64,000 bases of DNA from Christensenella sp. UBA4263 (GCA_002395225.1 DGWH01000165.1:1-64000), one strand, 5' to 3'. Numbered from the stretch's first letter, positions 54,163-63,838 are shown. The notes: generated by a model from the sequence alone, not told the origin. Numbers and translations are program-made.

Positions 54163-55049
54163 TGCAGCACCTCCGCTGCCACGATGGCAAGAATCACCGC
54201 ACCGGCCGCGATCAGGCACAGACGTTTTTCCTTTTCGGAAAGCCGGATGTTCCCCAGCAGGTGCATCTCTCCCTCTGACGGCGGAATCCGGTATACCTTC
54301 CCCAGCCACACCAGTGTCAGACAGGTACATGCAAGCAAACCCATGCTGCCGGGAAAAGACCCGGGCGCAAACAGGCCGATTTCCATCAGGCGGCTCAGGA
54401 GCACCTGACCAAATCCGTACCCTGAAAGAAGCAGCACCGGTGCAAGAAGGCTGTCAGACTGTACATAGCACAGCACAGTCAGTATCCCTGCAAGCACCGC
54501 CCCCGGGCCCCGGTTCATGATTTCCTGGACAGCGGCCATCATGACAGGGATTCCATACTTTAGGGCCCTTCTTTTTTCGCTGAAAGTCCTCACCAGATAC
54601 GCATCATAAAACAGGGAGGCCGCGGCGGGCTTCATCACGGTGGCCAGGAGAAAGGCAGGGAAAAACGTCCCGGCTTCCCAGCCGGCATTTCCTGCCAGTT
54701 CGATTCCGAGCCGCTGAAACAGCATTCGGATGATATTGTTCATCAGTGTTTCCGGAAACAGCAGAAACGTTCCCAGCAGAAACAGATAGACCATTTTCCC
54801 GTGTTCCAGTCTGTTCACCCGGATCTGTTCCGGCCGCAGCTGCATCACCTGAAACAGGCCGATAAAAGCCGGAATCAGCAGCGCGGCAATCGTTTCCAGT
54901 ATCGCCAGCAGGAGCAGTTCCGATTTTGTCAGTGTAAGGCTCTGTCTCAGCAGGAGGCAGGCAATGCTGACCAGCATGGACAGCCCTATGAGCAAAAAGG
55001 CCCCGCGACTGGGCGTCAACCGCGGTGCCTGATGTTGATTTCTTTTCAT
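54159..55049 (-). CDS. Polytopic membrane protein of unknown function
   Basis: This 296-residue protein has seven or eight membrane segments. Segment layout resembles CPBP/abortive-infection membrane proteases, but no EExxxR motif is present, so I do not assign that family. It overlaps both neighbours by ATGA junctions: GT2-GtrA upstream and rlmH downstream. Its role is probably in the same membrane process as the GT2-GtrA protein (inference). Confidence 0.72.
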   Translation of the reverse strand: MKRNQHQAPRLTPSRGAFLLIGLSMLVSIACLLLRQSLTLTKSELLLLAILETIAALLIPAFIGLFQVMQLRPEQIRVNRLEHGKMVYLFLLGTFLLFPETLMNNIIRMLFQRLGIELAGNAGWEAGTFFPAFLLATVMKPAAASLFYDAYLVRTFSEKRRALKYGIPVMMAAVQEIMNRGPGAVLAGILTVLCYVQSDSLLAPVLLLSGYGFGQVLLSRLMEIGLFAPGSFPGSMGLLACTCLTLVWLGKVYRIPPSEGEMHLLGNIRLSEKEKRLCLIAAGAVILAIVAAEVLQ

Positions 55050-56077
55050 GCTTTGTTAAATACAAAATCTCTCTGGATCACAAAACTGATTACGAACAAA
55101 ATGATGTCCACGGGAATCTTGATCACTGCCGCCGAAACAGGCAGAACCGTCGGCAGGAACTGGACCAGCAATGCCCCGATCACTCCCTGAACAATGACCA
55201 GCGCATAATACTTCACCATGGCATATTTTCCGCCCCGTCCCCCAAAAACCGTATAGCGGTTCAGGCGGTAATTCACCTGTGAGGACACCAGACGTGCCAG
55301 CGCATAGGCCAGGACAGGCGCGAGGGAAAGACTAAGCAGCAGCCAGTAGAGCACATAGTCAACGACAAACGAGGCGATGGATGAAAAGAGATACCGAAAA
55401 ATGACCTTATAGATCCGGATCGCATCCTTCACAGGATTAAAATGGCTTCCGGCATTGTCATTGATATAGATCGTCTCGATCGGTACCTCGTACACGCCCA
55501 GATTCATATCACGAAGCCGGAGGAGGACATTCATCTCATATTCGTACCGCTCGCCCTCAATCTCGATCATCTGTTCAAGGGAGCTGGGCGGAAGCGCCCG
55601 AAGACCGGTCTGCGTATCCCGGACAGCAATTCCGCTGGCCAGACGGTAAACAAACCGGGTAATCCGATTTCCCCAGCGGCTTTTAAAGGGGACCTCCCCC
55701 GTAAACTCCCGGGAGCCGAGGATCAGCGTGTCCGGATGCTGAAGCGCCGCCTCCCCCACACGAATGATATCCTCAACCGTATGCTGCCCGTCGGAGTCCG
55801 CCGTGATGATGCAGTTCAGATCTTTATACAGAAGCAGTGCCTGATTGATGCCGGTTTTCAGTGCCCGGCCTTTTCCCTGATTAACCGCATGGACGGCCAC
55901 CTCTGCCCCCAGTTTGCGGCAGGCATCAAAGATTCCGGCATATTTTTCTTTCCCGCCGTCATCCACCAGCAGGACGCGGAACCCTTCCCCGATGAGTTTC
56001 CCGGTCAGCTCAATCAGCCGTTCATCCGGCTGGTACGCCGGTATCAGAACCACCGCTTTTTTCAATTCGTCTAACAA
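55046..56077 (-). CDS. GT2 glycosyltransferase fused to GtrA-like membrane domain
   Basis: This is a 343-residue protein. The GT2 domain (about 1-215) has VVLIPAYQPDERL, LVDDGGKEKY, GKGRALKTGINQAL, metal site ADSDGQH and DTQTGLRAL. The GtrA domain (about 222-343) has four membrane helices with VDYVLYWLLL and NYRLNRYTVF. GT2 enzymes of this type load glucose or similar onto undecaprenyl phosphate; GtrA proteins are implicated in flipping the product. I start at a TTG at 56077, eight bases after AGGGAG, because an earlier in-frame TTG at 56116 sits at the transcription start. Confidence 0.88.
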   Translation of the reverse strand: MLDELKKAVVLIPAYQPDERLIELTGKLIGEGFRVLLVDDGGKEKYAGIFDACRKLGAEVAVHAVNQGKGRALKTGINQALLLYKDLNCIITADSDGQHTVEDIIRVGEAALQHPDTLILGSREFTGEVPFKSRWGNRITRFVYRLASGIAVRDTQTGLRALPPSSLEQMIEIEGERYEYEMNVLLRLRDMNLGVYEVPIETIYINDNAGSHFNPVKDAIRIYKVIFRYLFSSIASFVVDYVLYWLLLSLSLAPVLAYALARLVSSQVNYRLNRYTVFGGRGGKYAMVKYYALVIVQGVIGALLVQFLPTVLPVSAAVIKIPVDIILFVISFVIQRDFVFNKA

Positions 56078-56121
56078 ATTTACTGACTCCCTATCTGTTT
56101 TAAGGTTGTTTGACAAACGCG

Positions 56122-56150
56122 ATTATATGTCATCCAGGTATTCTTGTCAA
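56122..56150 (-). promoter_or_regulatory. Consensus promoter of the GT2-GtrA/rlmH operon
   Basis: On the minus strand TTGACA (56150-56145), a 17-base spacer and TATAAT (56127-56122) match sigma-A consensus exactly. Confidence 0.9.
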
Positions 56151-56281
56151 CAAATCTCCCGCAATCCCTGCAGCTCCGCCGGCCTTCTTTGCGGGCATTG
56201 CCGGTCTTTCGCCCCCGGTGCACAGGTACATCGGTTTGACAGCACGGCGGCTATGTGTCATGATCGCCCCAATAAACAACC

Positions 56282-56515
56282 TTGTTCTTTTATCCCTGTT
56301 ATGGTAAACTACGAAATCATCCAGGTAACGACAATGGGTCATTTGCCTCACACAAAGCCGCTCCGGCCAATGACCAAACATGAGTCCTGTCAGATAGCGG
56401 CCCTGTCGCCAGGCGGCAGATTGGCAAACCCAGGTCTCAGACAAAGCAATTCCGGCAGCATCGAGGAGAAGGATGGCACGGTCCGTCTCCCCTTATCTGT
56501 TCAGAGGAGGTATTT
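56282..56515 (+). promoter_or_regulatory. trpS promoter and structured leader, possible T-box
   Basis: TTGTTC (56282-56287), a 17-base spacer and TAAACT (56305-56310) precede a leader of about 200 bases. GGTCATT and AATGACC form a stem around 56335-56385. Near the gene, AAGGATGGCACGG followed by CCGTCTCCCC resembles, but does not match well, the T-box core, and CTCC could pair with the GGAGG ribosome site. I cannot locate a TGG specifier with confidence. Confidence 0.35.
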
Positions 56516-57541
56516 ATGAATCAGCAAAACCAGTCCAATGGCACACCCGATAAAAAACTGCGCATTCTTTCCGGCATTCAGCCATCCGGCACACCAACCC
56601 TTGGCAACTATATCGGAGCAATGCGGAACTGGAAGCTTCTTTCCAATGATTATGACTGTCTTTATATGATTGCCGATCTCCACTCCATAACCGTCCGTCA
56701 GGAGCCGGCAAAGCTCCGTCAGCAGTCCACTCAGCTGCTCGCCCTTCTGCTGGCCATCGGTCTTGATCCGGAACAGAACATTCTCTTTTTCCAGAGCCAT
56801 GTTTCTCAGCACACCCAGCTTTCCTGGGTACTGAACTGCTTTACATACATGGGTGAAATGAGCCGCATGACCCAGTTTAAGGATAAATCCGCCAAGCACA
56901 GCGACAACATCAACTGCGGCCTGTTTACCTATCCCGTCCTGATGGCCAGTGATATCCTCCTCTATCAGGCAAATCTGGTTCCCGTGGGCGCCGACCAGAC
57001 ACAGCACCTTGAAATCTGCCGGGATATTGCCAACCGCTTCAACGGAATCTACGGCAACGTCTTCACCATTCCCGAGGGATATTTCCCGAAGTTTGGCGCC
57101 AAAGTCATGAGTCTGCAGGATCCTGTCCGCAAGATGTCCAAGTCTGACCCGGATGACTGCTTTATCAGCATGCTGGATAACCCGGACAATGTCCGCCGGA
57201 AAATCAAGCGTGCAGTGACCGATTCCGACGCGGCCATCGCCTATGATCCCGAAAACAAACCCGGTGTTTCCAATCTGCTGACCATCCAGTCCTCTCTGAC
57301 AGGTGAGGCTATGGATGCACTGGTCGATTCCTATGCAGGAAAAGGTTACGGCGTTCTGAAAAGCAACCTGACCGATGTGATCATCGAGACGCTTTCCCCC
57401 ATCCAGGACAAATTCAACCAGTATATGAATGACAAATCCTACCTGGAAACCGTATGGCGTTCCGGTGCCGAGCATGCCTCCCGCCTTGCTGAACGCACGC
57501 TCAGCAAGGTTATGAAAAAAGTCGGATTTGTTTCAAAGTAG
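56516..57541 (+). CDS. trpS: Tryptophanyl-tRNA synthetase
   Basis: TrpRS charges tRNA-Trp. This is a 341-residue class I synthetase with SGIQPSGTPTLGNYIGA (the HIGH-like PxxxxHxGN variant) at 19-35, MASDILLYQANLVPVGADQ and the KMSKS loop VRKMSKSDPDD. The ATG follows AGAGGAGG. It is divergent from the GT2-GtrA operon. The length is typical. Confidence 0.97.
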   Translation: MNQQNQSNGTPDKKLRILSGIQPSGTPTLGNYIGAMRNWKLLSNDYDCLYMIADLHSITVRQEPAKLRQQSTQLLALLLAIGLDPEQNILFFQSHVSQHTQLSWVLNCFTYMGEMSRMTQFKDKSAKHSDNINCGLFTYPVLMASDILLYQANLVPVGADQTQHLEICRDIANRFNGIYGNVFTIPEGYFPKFGAKVMSLQDPVRKMSKSDPDDCFISMLDNPDNVRRKIKRAVTDSDAAIAYDPENKPGVSNLLTIQSSLTGEAMDALVDSYAGKGYGVLKSNLTDVIIETLSPIQDKFNQYMNDKSYLETVWRSGAEHASRLAERTLSKVMKKVGFVSK

Positions 57542-57583
57542 GAATCCGATTCGTTTTAACCTGTCGATCTATGAGCCATCAGC

Positions 57584-57612
57584 AGAACCGTCCACAGACT
57601 GTGGACGGTTCT
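57584..57612. repeat. 13-base-pair perfect hairpin after trpS
   Basis: AGAACCGTCCACA (57584-57596) and TGTGGACGGTTCT (57600-57612) flank a three-base loop. There is no T-run on either strand. It lies 42 bases after trpS and may stop or stabilise the transcript. Confidence 0.6.
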
Positions 57613-57672
57613 ATGTGTACCTCCCCCCCTGCTTTTACCCAGAAAACACCTTCTGAGGATGGTGATTAAACG

Positions 57673-59847
57673 ATGCCCTCAAAAAAATGGAAGCAGCTTC
57701 TGCCCGTCGCTCTTGTGTGGATTGTGGTTCTATCTCTTTGTTCTACTCATTATACCAACAAAACCCGACTATGGGCAAACCTGCTCACAGATGAAATCGT
57801 CCATACCGATGATAAAACTTCATTGGATCTCTCAAGCGGCGACAGTTACACGCAGTTGAAATTTTCCTCTCAATTGATTCTTCCAGCCGGTACATATCGT
57901 TTTCAATGGAATCTTGACTGTGACGGGATCAATACTCTTCGTTTTTTTACCGACAACGACGCACTGATTACGCCTCAGTCTTTTGAGATATACCCGCCGC
58001 CACACGAAAATAACGTTTATTTTACTTTGAAAACAGATGCCGAATTTCTTGGATTTACCATTGATTTCAAAGATGGAACCTTTTTAAATCTTCGTAATTT
58101 CCGTTTATATTCGCCTGTCTACAACGATACTCGTATCACATTGCTTTTTATTGCAGCACTGTTTAGTTTTTTCTGGCTCTGTGCCTGCAACGGCAGAAAA
58201 ATCCATCCATCCATGCTTTTGCTTGCCGGAGCCGTCATTTACGCAAGTATTCCTTCTTTCAGAGATAATATTGGCAATTATCACGATACACGATTCCACA
58301 TTTCCAGATTGTGGAACCTGGCATATGGACTGCGTTCCGGGCAGTTTCCCGTCCGCTGTGCGGGCTACAGTTATAATGGATACGGAGCGGTCACATCTGT
58401 CTTCTATCCTGATCTGTTTCTGTATCCATTCGCCGTTCTCCTCCTGATTGGCGCATCAACCAATTATGTCATGCAATGCATCTTCATCTGTCTGAATATC
58501 CTTTCATGCCTGTTCATGTATGACTGTGCAAAAAACATCCTCAAAGACCGATGGTATGCAGTTGTTTCCTCCATTCTTTACACATTAGCGATTTATCGCC
58601 TCACCGATATCTATGTCCGATGTGCGTTAGGTGAGGCAATCGCTTTTGCCTTTCTCCCCTTACTTATTCGCGGCATCTGGTCTGTCTGGTTTGAAGATAA
58701 AAACGCATGGCCATATCTGACGCTTGGTGTCTGCGCCATTTTTTTCAGTCATATGCTGACAGTTCTGATGTTTTTCCTCGGTATGGTATTCATGTTTGCC
58801 TTCTATCTTCCAAGGCTTCTCAGGGAAAAAAGAATTTTTTCCTTATTTAAGGCAGGATGCTTCGCGTTTCTCATCTGTTTAACCCAGATTATCCCAATGA
58901 TTGATTATCTCAAAACCGGAGTCGGGCCTACAGGTTTAAATGAGGTCGTTTCCAGAACTGTTCTCTCCCCCGCCCAACTCTTTCTCTGGGGAAATGGTGA
59001 AATGCCTGCTCCCCCAGGCGATCCCACATTATCCAAATTTCCTGCCGAAATTGGTTTACCTCTCATTATTGGTGTTATTCTTTCTGCCTATTCCCTTCTG
59101 ACGAATAACGAGACCGCACAGAAAAACCGTCAGAATATCATCCGTTTTACGGTTATCGGAACTTTAGGCGCTTTCGCAACGACGACTTTTTTCCCATGGA
59201 ACTATCTGTCTCTTTTCACAAACCATCTTTCCGACTTTTTTCAGTTCGCATGGCGTTTTTTAATCATCCCCACCATCTTCTTTTCCCTTTCTTCATCATA
59301 CGGTTACTGCAAGATCCTTCAAAATGGCGAAAAGGCTGCCATTTTTATTCTGATTCTTTCAGTAATCATGGTTCTCCCCACTCTAAGCACACAGACAAGA
59401 TTTAATGACGTATATCAATTTGGCGAATCCGCCGAAATGATTATCCAGAAAGAATACAATATTCCCGGGACAAATGCAGAAAACGTCCGCTCCCGTGCTG
59501 TAGTCTCTACAGAAGGTGTTGAGATAACAGACTATGTGAAAGATGGAAATACCATATTCTGTTCTGCTGACACCGATAAAGATGGTGGTCAGATTCAGTT
59601 TCCACTGTTCGGATTTATGGGTTATCAGGCTGAAATAAATGGCAAAATCGTCCCCTATACCCTAACAGGGAATAACCTGATTACTGTTGATGTAAATCAA
59701 GGTCATTCACACATCAGCATCCGATACGTTGGAAAAGCCATTTGGCGTCTGTTTGACCTGCTCTCTCTTGTCTCGTTCCTTCTTCTGATCATCCTTATGA
59801 ACAAGAACCTTATCACGATGCGTTGTAAGCGCACAATTCCTGACTGA
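57673..59847 (+). CDS. PTPS_related-type (PF10131-like) GT-C membrane protein
   Basis: This is a 724-residue protein with an N-terminal anchor, an extracellular beta domain (about 45-150) and about twelve membrane segments, ending in a second small extracellular domain. Key blocks are NYHDTRFHISRLWNLAYGL (202-220), YNGYGAVTSVFYPDLFLYPF and YRLTDIYVRCALGEAIAF. It is closely related to the convergent gene at 59968. The ribosome site is weak. Its product is inferred to be a lipid-linked sugar transferase; the substrate is unknown. It is somewhat AT-rich. Confidence 0.78.
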   Translation: MPSKKWKQLLPVALVWIVVLSLCSTHYTNKTRLWANLLTDEIVHTDDKTSLDLSSGDSYTQLKFSSQLILPAGTYRFQWNLDCDGINTLRFFTDNDALITPQSFEIYPPPHENNVYFTLKTDAEFLGFTIDFKDGTFLNLRNFRLYSPVYNDTRITLLFIAALFSFFWLCACNGRKIHPSMLLLAGAVIYASIPSFRDNIGNYHDTRFHISRLWNLAYGLRSGQFPVRCAGYSYNGYGAVTSVFYPDLFLYPFAVLLLIGASTNYVMQCIFICLNILSCLFMYDCAKNILKDRWYAVVSSILYTLAIYRLTDIYVRCALGEAIAFAFLPLLIRGIWSVWFEDKNAWPYLTLGVCAIFFSHMLTVLMFFLGMVFMFAFYLPRLLREKRIFSLFKAGCFAFLICLTQIIPMIDYLKTGVGPTGLNEVVSRTVLSPAQLFLWGNGEMPAPPGDPTLSKFPAEIGLPLIIGVILSAYSLLTNNETAQKNRQNIIRFTVIGTLGAFATTTFFPWNYLSLFTNHLSDFFQFAWRFLIIPTIFFSLSSSYGYCKILQNGEKAAIFILILSVIMVLPTLSTQTRFNDVYQFGESAEMIIQKEYNIPGTNAENVRSRAVVSTEGVEITDYVKDGNTIFCSADTDKDGGQIQFPLFGFMGYQAEINGKIVPYTLTGNNLITVDVNQGHSHISIRYVGKAIWRLFDLLSLVSFLLLIILMNKNLITMRCKRTIPD

Positions 59848-59927
59848 TTTCCTCGTCCCTTCGATTCATCTGCTGTTTCCAGATCAATACACATGAATTG
59901 TACTGGATAACCCCTGATAACAAATAG

Positions 59928-59963
59928 AAGATGGCAGTTCCTCAACTGGAGCTGCCATCTTTT
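59928..59963 (+). terminator. Intrinsic terminator between convergent paralogs
   Basis: AAGATGGCAG (59928-59937) pairs with CTGCCATCTT (59952-59961), followed on the plus strand by TTA and more T. It serves the gene at 57673 and may also slow the minus-strand gene at 59968. Confidence 0.75.
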
Positions 59964-59967
59964 AGAT

Positions 59968-62154
59968 TTATTCTGCCCGGGCACTGCTTCCGAAACAGGT
60001 TACTCCCCTTGCCTGTTTTCTGAAAAAACACCATATCATGCAAAAAAACGTAATCAGAAACAAAATGTCCAGAGCATGCCAAAGCGGTTTTCCAACATAG
60101 CAAATCCGGATCTCCCCGCTCCCTGCAGAGACTTCGACCGTCAGCCGATTATTCTCTGTACGCTTCCAAGAAACAATACGATTATTCTGCTTCACTTGAT
60201 AGCCCGGATATCCAAAGAGTGGGAAGGCAATATTTCCTGCAGCAGCTGCATCATAACTGCAGGTTATTATCGTCCCGTCTTTGTGGTAGTTATGAATCTG
60301 GATTCCCTCCGTCATATGCGGCATACGGTCACCCAGAGCACTCAGGTCTGTGTCCGGAAGCAGATATTCATCGTAGGAAATCGATGCGCCGGTTATCCTT
60401 CCGTATTCCACAAATTCGTTTGTTGTAGTCTGTCTGACAACTGTTGGAAGAACAAGGAGAATCGCAAATCCCGTCACAATCATCGTCGTTTTTTCCCTGT
60501 GTCCGAACATTTTCAGGTAGCCATATGCACCGGCGAGAGAAAAAAACATGGCAGGAAACATCATAAAGCGCCAGGGAAACTGAATATACGAAGCCAGCCC
60601 ACCTGTTAACTGATCCAGTCGTCCCCACGGGAAAAAAACAGATGCTGCTAACGCCCCTGCCAATCCAGCGAGAGCCAATCGGAGAGCATTCCTGTCCTCC
60701 TCCGTCTTATTCCTGCCAAATGTCAGATAAATCAGGAGGAAAACCGGCACAATCAGGACAAGTCCCGGTTCGACCGGTATGGCAGAAAGCGTTTTGTCCA
60801 GCGGATCGACCGGCATATCCCCTTCACCCCAAAGGAACATCTGTGCAGGCGAAAGAACGCTGTCAGCCAGATTGCGTCTGAGACTTTCCGCTCCGATTCC
60901 CGCCCGCATCATCTGCAGCAGCGGAACATACTGGAACAAGCACATTCCCAGTGCTGCCAGGGCAGCAAGAAAAATACAGGGCAAACGCTTTTCCCGAATC
61001 AGTTTCAGGAAATAGAAAAGTGTAACAAGCACTGCGAGACCCAGACACATGACAGTTGTCAGATTATGGCTCAGTGCAAGAGAGGTTGCGCCAAGAGCCA
61101 GAACCGGCCAGCGCTTTCTGTCACCAAATACCACATCCCAGAGTCCCGCAAGGAACAGCGGAAGAAATGCCATGGCAATTGCTTCCCCAAGTGCTCCCCG
61201 CACATAGCAGTCGGTTATCCGGTAGATGCTGAGCACATACAGAACAGAGGCCAGTCTTGCCGTCCAGCTTTCCCGGAAGATTCTTGATGCGCAATAGGTC
61301 ATCGTCAGTGCAGAAACCGCATGAACCGTAATATTCAGAAGCTGAATGACATAATTCGTCGAAAAACCAAGATTCAGAAGCAATGCAAACGGATAAAGGA
61401 AAAGATCCGGGTAAAAGACCGAGGTAACCGCGCCAAAACCATTGTAGGAAAATCCGCCGCATCGGACAGGCAACTGCAGACTCCGCAGTCCATCCGCCAG
61501 ATTCCACAGTCTGGCCACATGAAACGGGGTATCATATACGTATAGGATATTATCCTTCAGCGACGGAACACTGGCATACAGCACCGCCAGTGCAATAATC
61601 ATCCAGCCATTATCCGTATTTTTCCGAATCTTATACCGCCACCACAGAATGCAGAAGGCGGCGGCTGCCAGCAGACAGGTCAGGGCATAGTCATGATATA
61701 TCGGGCTGTCCAGGATAAAGTCATATATCTGAATCTGTGTGCCGCTGCGGAACTCTGTCACAATCTGAAAATTGTCCGCTGCTTCCCTGATGGTAAAAAA
61801 CGCCTCACCTTCAAATTCTCCGGGATGTACCGGAATCACGCCAGGCTCAATCTCCGCTCCATTATCCGAGCGCAGACGGATGGCATTTTCACCGTCACAG
61901 TCAATAAACCACCTGAGCCGATATGTGCCGGGAGGCAGCTGAAAATACGGTCCGGCCGTCATTTCACCATAATGATCCCCGTTTTCTGTTGACCGGACTG
62001 CCCCCTCCGTAAAATGAATGTCGCTGTTGCAAAGGCCAAGCCATGTTTTCTGCCGGTCCAGAACTCCGCTGACAATTGCCAGACATACAAGCACAATCGC
62101 GAGAAACATGGGCAAATACACTTTCCATGAGTTTCGCATTCCGGTTTCTTTCAT
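59968..62154 (-). CDS. PTPS_related-type (PF10131-like) GT-C membrane protein
   Basis: This is a 728-residue paralog of the protein at 57673, with the same architecture and length. Blocks: YVYDTPFHVARLWNLADGL (205-223), YNGFGAVTSVFYPDLFLYPF, YRITDCYVRGALGEAIAM and LSPAQMFLWGEGDMP. The N-terminal beta domain shares PPGTYRLRWFIDCDGENAIR with its partner's PAGTYRFQWNLDCDGINTLR. The gene is more GC-rich than its partner. AAGGGAC precedes the ATG. It follows the gene at 62202 by 47 bases. Confidence 0.8.
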   Translation of the reverse strand: MKETGMRNSWKVYLPMFLAIVLVCLAIVSGVLDRQKTWLGLCNSDIHFTEGAVRSTENGDHYGEMTAGPYFQLPPGTYRLRWFIDCDGENAIRLRSDNGAEIEPGVIPVHPGEFEGEAFFTIREAADNFQIVTEFRSGTQIQIYDFILDSPIYHDYALTCLLAAAAFCILWWRYKIRKNTDNGWMIIALAVLYASVPSLKDNILYVYDTPFHVARLWNLADGLRSLQLPVRCGGFSYNGFGAVTSVFYPDLFLYPFALLLNLGFSTNYVIQLLNITVHAVSALTMTYCASRIFRESWTARLASVLYVLSIYRITDCYVRGALGEAIAMAFLPLFLAGLWDVVFGDRKRWPVLALGATSLALSHNLTTVMCLGLAVLVTLFYFLKLIREKRLPCIFLAALAALGMCLFQYVPLLQMMRAGIGAESLRRNLADSVLSPAQMFLWGEGDMPVDPLDKTLSAIPVEPGLVLIVPVFLLIYLTFGRNKTEEDRNALRLALAGLAGALAASVFFPWGRLDQLTGGLASYIQFPWRFMMFPAMFFSLAGAYGYLKMFGHREKTTMIVTGFAILLVLPTVVRQTTTNEFVEYGRITGASISYDEYLLPDTDLSALGDRMPHMTEGIQIHNYHKDGTIITCSYDAAAAGNIAFPLFGYPGYQVKQNNRIVSWKRTENNRLTVEVSAGSGEIRICYVGKPLWHALDILFLITFFCMIWCFFRKQARGVTCFGSSARAE

Positions 62155-62201
62155 CTGATCGTCCCTTTCATCACTGCCATTCCTTTCAGCATGAACACGT
62201 C

Positions 62202-63716
62202 TCAGGACTCATTTCCCCGTCTGGCAAGATACCGGTAAAAGAAGGAATTCTCCGTATCCGAACAGGTAAAATTATCCGTGTCCGCATTCGGATGGAGAAC
62301 GGTTTTAAAGGGATCCGAAAACTGGTGAAACATTCCGCGTCTGAAAACCTTATACGCACCGCGATGAAATTCCAGCATCGGCGTAACGCTGCCAATCAGC
62401 AGCGCTGCGATGAGACAGCCCGCCAGCAGCTTTTTACGAGGTCCCCATTCTTTCAGGAATTTTGCACAGTAAACCGAAAGGACAAACAGTCCCGGTATGG
62501 AAGCACGCATGGAGAAATCCATATTATATCCAACCCGGAACATGGGAATCAGCAGCAGGGAAACAGCAACCGTCCAGAAAACAGGATCCTTATGGGCAAA
62601 CGGCAGCAGAATCAGTGCATAAATTCCCCATTCGATCAGGCTGAACAGAATCAGTCTGACCAGTGCATACGGCAGCGGATAGACATTCAGAAACAGATCC
62701 AGTCTGAACGGCGCATTTCCCGTCGCGGCATTGGAGGACAGATAGAGAAGACATGGAATGCTGCCCAGAATCGACAACAGATTGCAGATACTGACCGGTT
62801 TAAACAGCACGGTCTGAACCGACTGTCCCTCATTTCGCAAGGCCGCCGGAATTTTCCCAATAAACGTTCCTGCGCACAGCAGCACAATCCCCACCATCGG
62901 CAGCGGCGAATACGGCAACGCAAGAAGCCCGATCATCGCATAGGTATCTGTTCGTTCCGGAAGGCAGAGAAGCAGCGCGGTCACAAGCCACGCCGGGACA
63001 GCCTGATTGAATACCCAGAACAGGCACGTCGTGTGACATGAAAACTGCCAGGTGTGTGACCACCATTCAATCTGGTCTGTCCAGTCGTGCAGAAAGAAGC
63101 TTGCCAGCGCATCCATTCCGGAAAACAGGACAAACAGCAGCAGAAATCCTCCGGCCGGAATGACCGACTGCACGTTCAGAAGAGACAGAAACAGAAGAAA
63201 GATCAGAAACAGAAACCAGACAGTTTCCGCAAACAGCGCATAATTGCCCGCATACCAGAGAACTGCCGGCCCGCCAACAGCTGCACAGAGTTTCCCAATC
63301 AGCGCAGGAACAATCCAGAACCCGATATAATAGGTCAATGCATACGAGGTTCCGCTGAAACGAACCGGCCACTCGTGTTCCAGAAGGTCATGAAAAATGG
63401 CATTGCGCCCGAAAAAATCATCATTCTGATAGAAAAAACCGCCTATTCCGGACAAATACGTCCAGAGCACGGCACAGAAAAAACAAAGCGCAATCGTCAT
63501 TCCCGAACATTTCCAGATTTCGGGCTGTTTCTCAAAAACACTTTTCAGTTCCTTTCTGCCATCATGACGATGATATAATCCGAACGCAGCAATAAATGCC
63601 AGACAGCAGGGGACTGCAACGATGAGGCGCACCCATGTCAGCAGGAACAAAAGCCCCGGTATCAGAAGCGTTATCAACGCTATATCATACAGTTTGCGTC
63701 TTGAAATGCCGATCAT
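62202..63716 (-). CDS. Unplaced GT-C-like polytopic membrane protein
   Basis: This 504-residue protein has about twelve membrane segments and a short polar C-terminus. The first long extracellular loop has YQNDDFFGRNAIFHDLLEHE (96-115), an Asp-Asp and His arrangement like the D..FH motif of the PTPS_related proteins next door. LTYYIGFWIVPALIGKL follows. I cannot name a family. The ATG at 63716 is behind AAGGGAG. It is probably cotranscribed with the gene at 59968. Confidence 0.7.
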   Translation of the reverse strand: MIGISRRKLYDIALITLLIPGLLFLLTWVRLIVAVPCCLAFIAAFGLYHRHDGRKELKSVFEKQPEIWKCSGMTIALCFFCAVLWTYLSGIGGFFYQNDDFFGRNAIFHDLLEHEWPVRFSGTSYALTYYIGFWIVPALIGKLCAAVGGPAVLWYAGNYALFAETVWFLFLIFLLFLSLLNVQSVIPAGGFLLLFVLFSGMDALASFFLHDWTDQIEWWSHTWQFSCHTTCLFWVFNQAVPAWLVTALLLCLPERTDTYAMIGLLALPYSPLPMVGIVLLCAGTFIGKIPAALRNEGQSVQTVLFKPVSICNLLSILGSIPCLLYLSSNAATGNAPFRLDLFLNVYPLPYALVRLILFSLIEWGIYALILLPFAHKDPVFWTVAVSLLLIPMFRVGYNMDFSMRASIPGLFVLSVYCAKFLKEWGPRKKLLAGCLIAALLIGSVTPMLEFHRGAYKVFRRGMFHQFSDPFKTVLHPNADTDNFTCSDTENSFFYRYLARRGNES

Positions 63717-63780
63717 TCTTTGACTCCCTTATTCACTCTCTTAGCCGTATCCCGTTACGCATGGCCGTCTTCTTTGAGTA

Positions 63781-63820
63781 AAGACAGTCCATCCGCCGTT
63801 TTCCGTGGATGGACTGTCTT
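63781..63820. terminator. Long hairpin at the right edge
   Basis: AAGACAGTCCATCC (63781-63794) pairs perfectly with GGATGGACTGTCTT (63807-63820), 14 base pairs. On the minus strand it is followed by TTTACTC, so it probably ends the gene at the right edge before the next minus-strand gene starts. Confidence 0.65.
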
Positions 63821-63838
63821 CTCTTTGCCTGCTGAAAC

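Noticed and set aside
54159..55049. CPBP-family membrane protease
   Set aside because: The layout is similar but the EExxxR motif is not seen.
56501..57475. 324-codon minus-strand open frame
   Set aside because: Antisense to trpS; no ribosome site or family motif.
62076..63041. 321-codon plus-strand open frame
   Set aside because: Antisense to the GT-C gene at 62202; composition rich in Arg and Gln.
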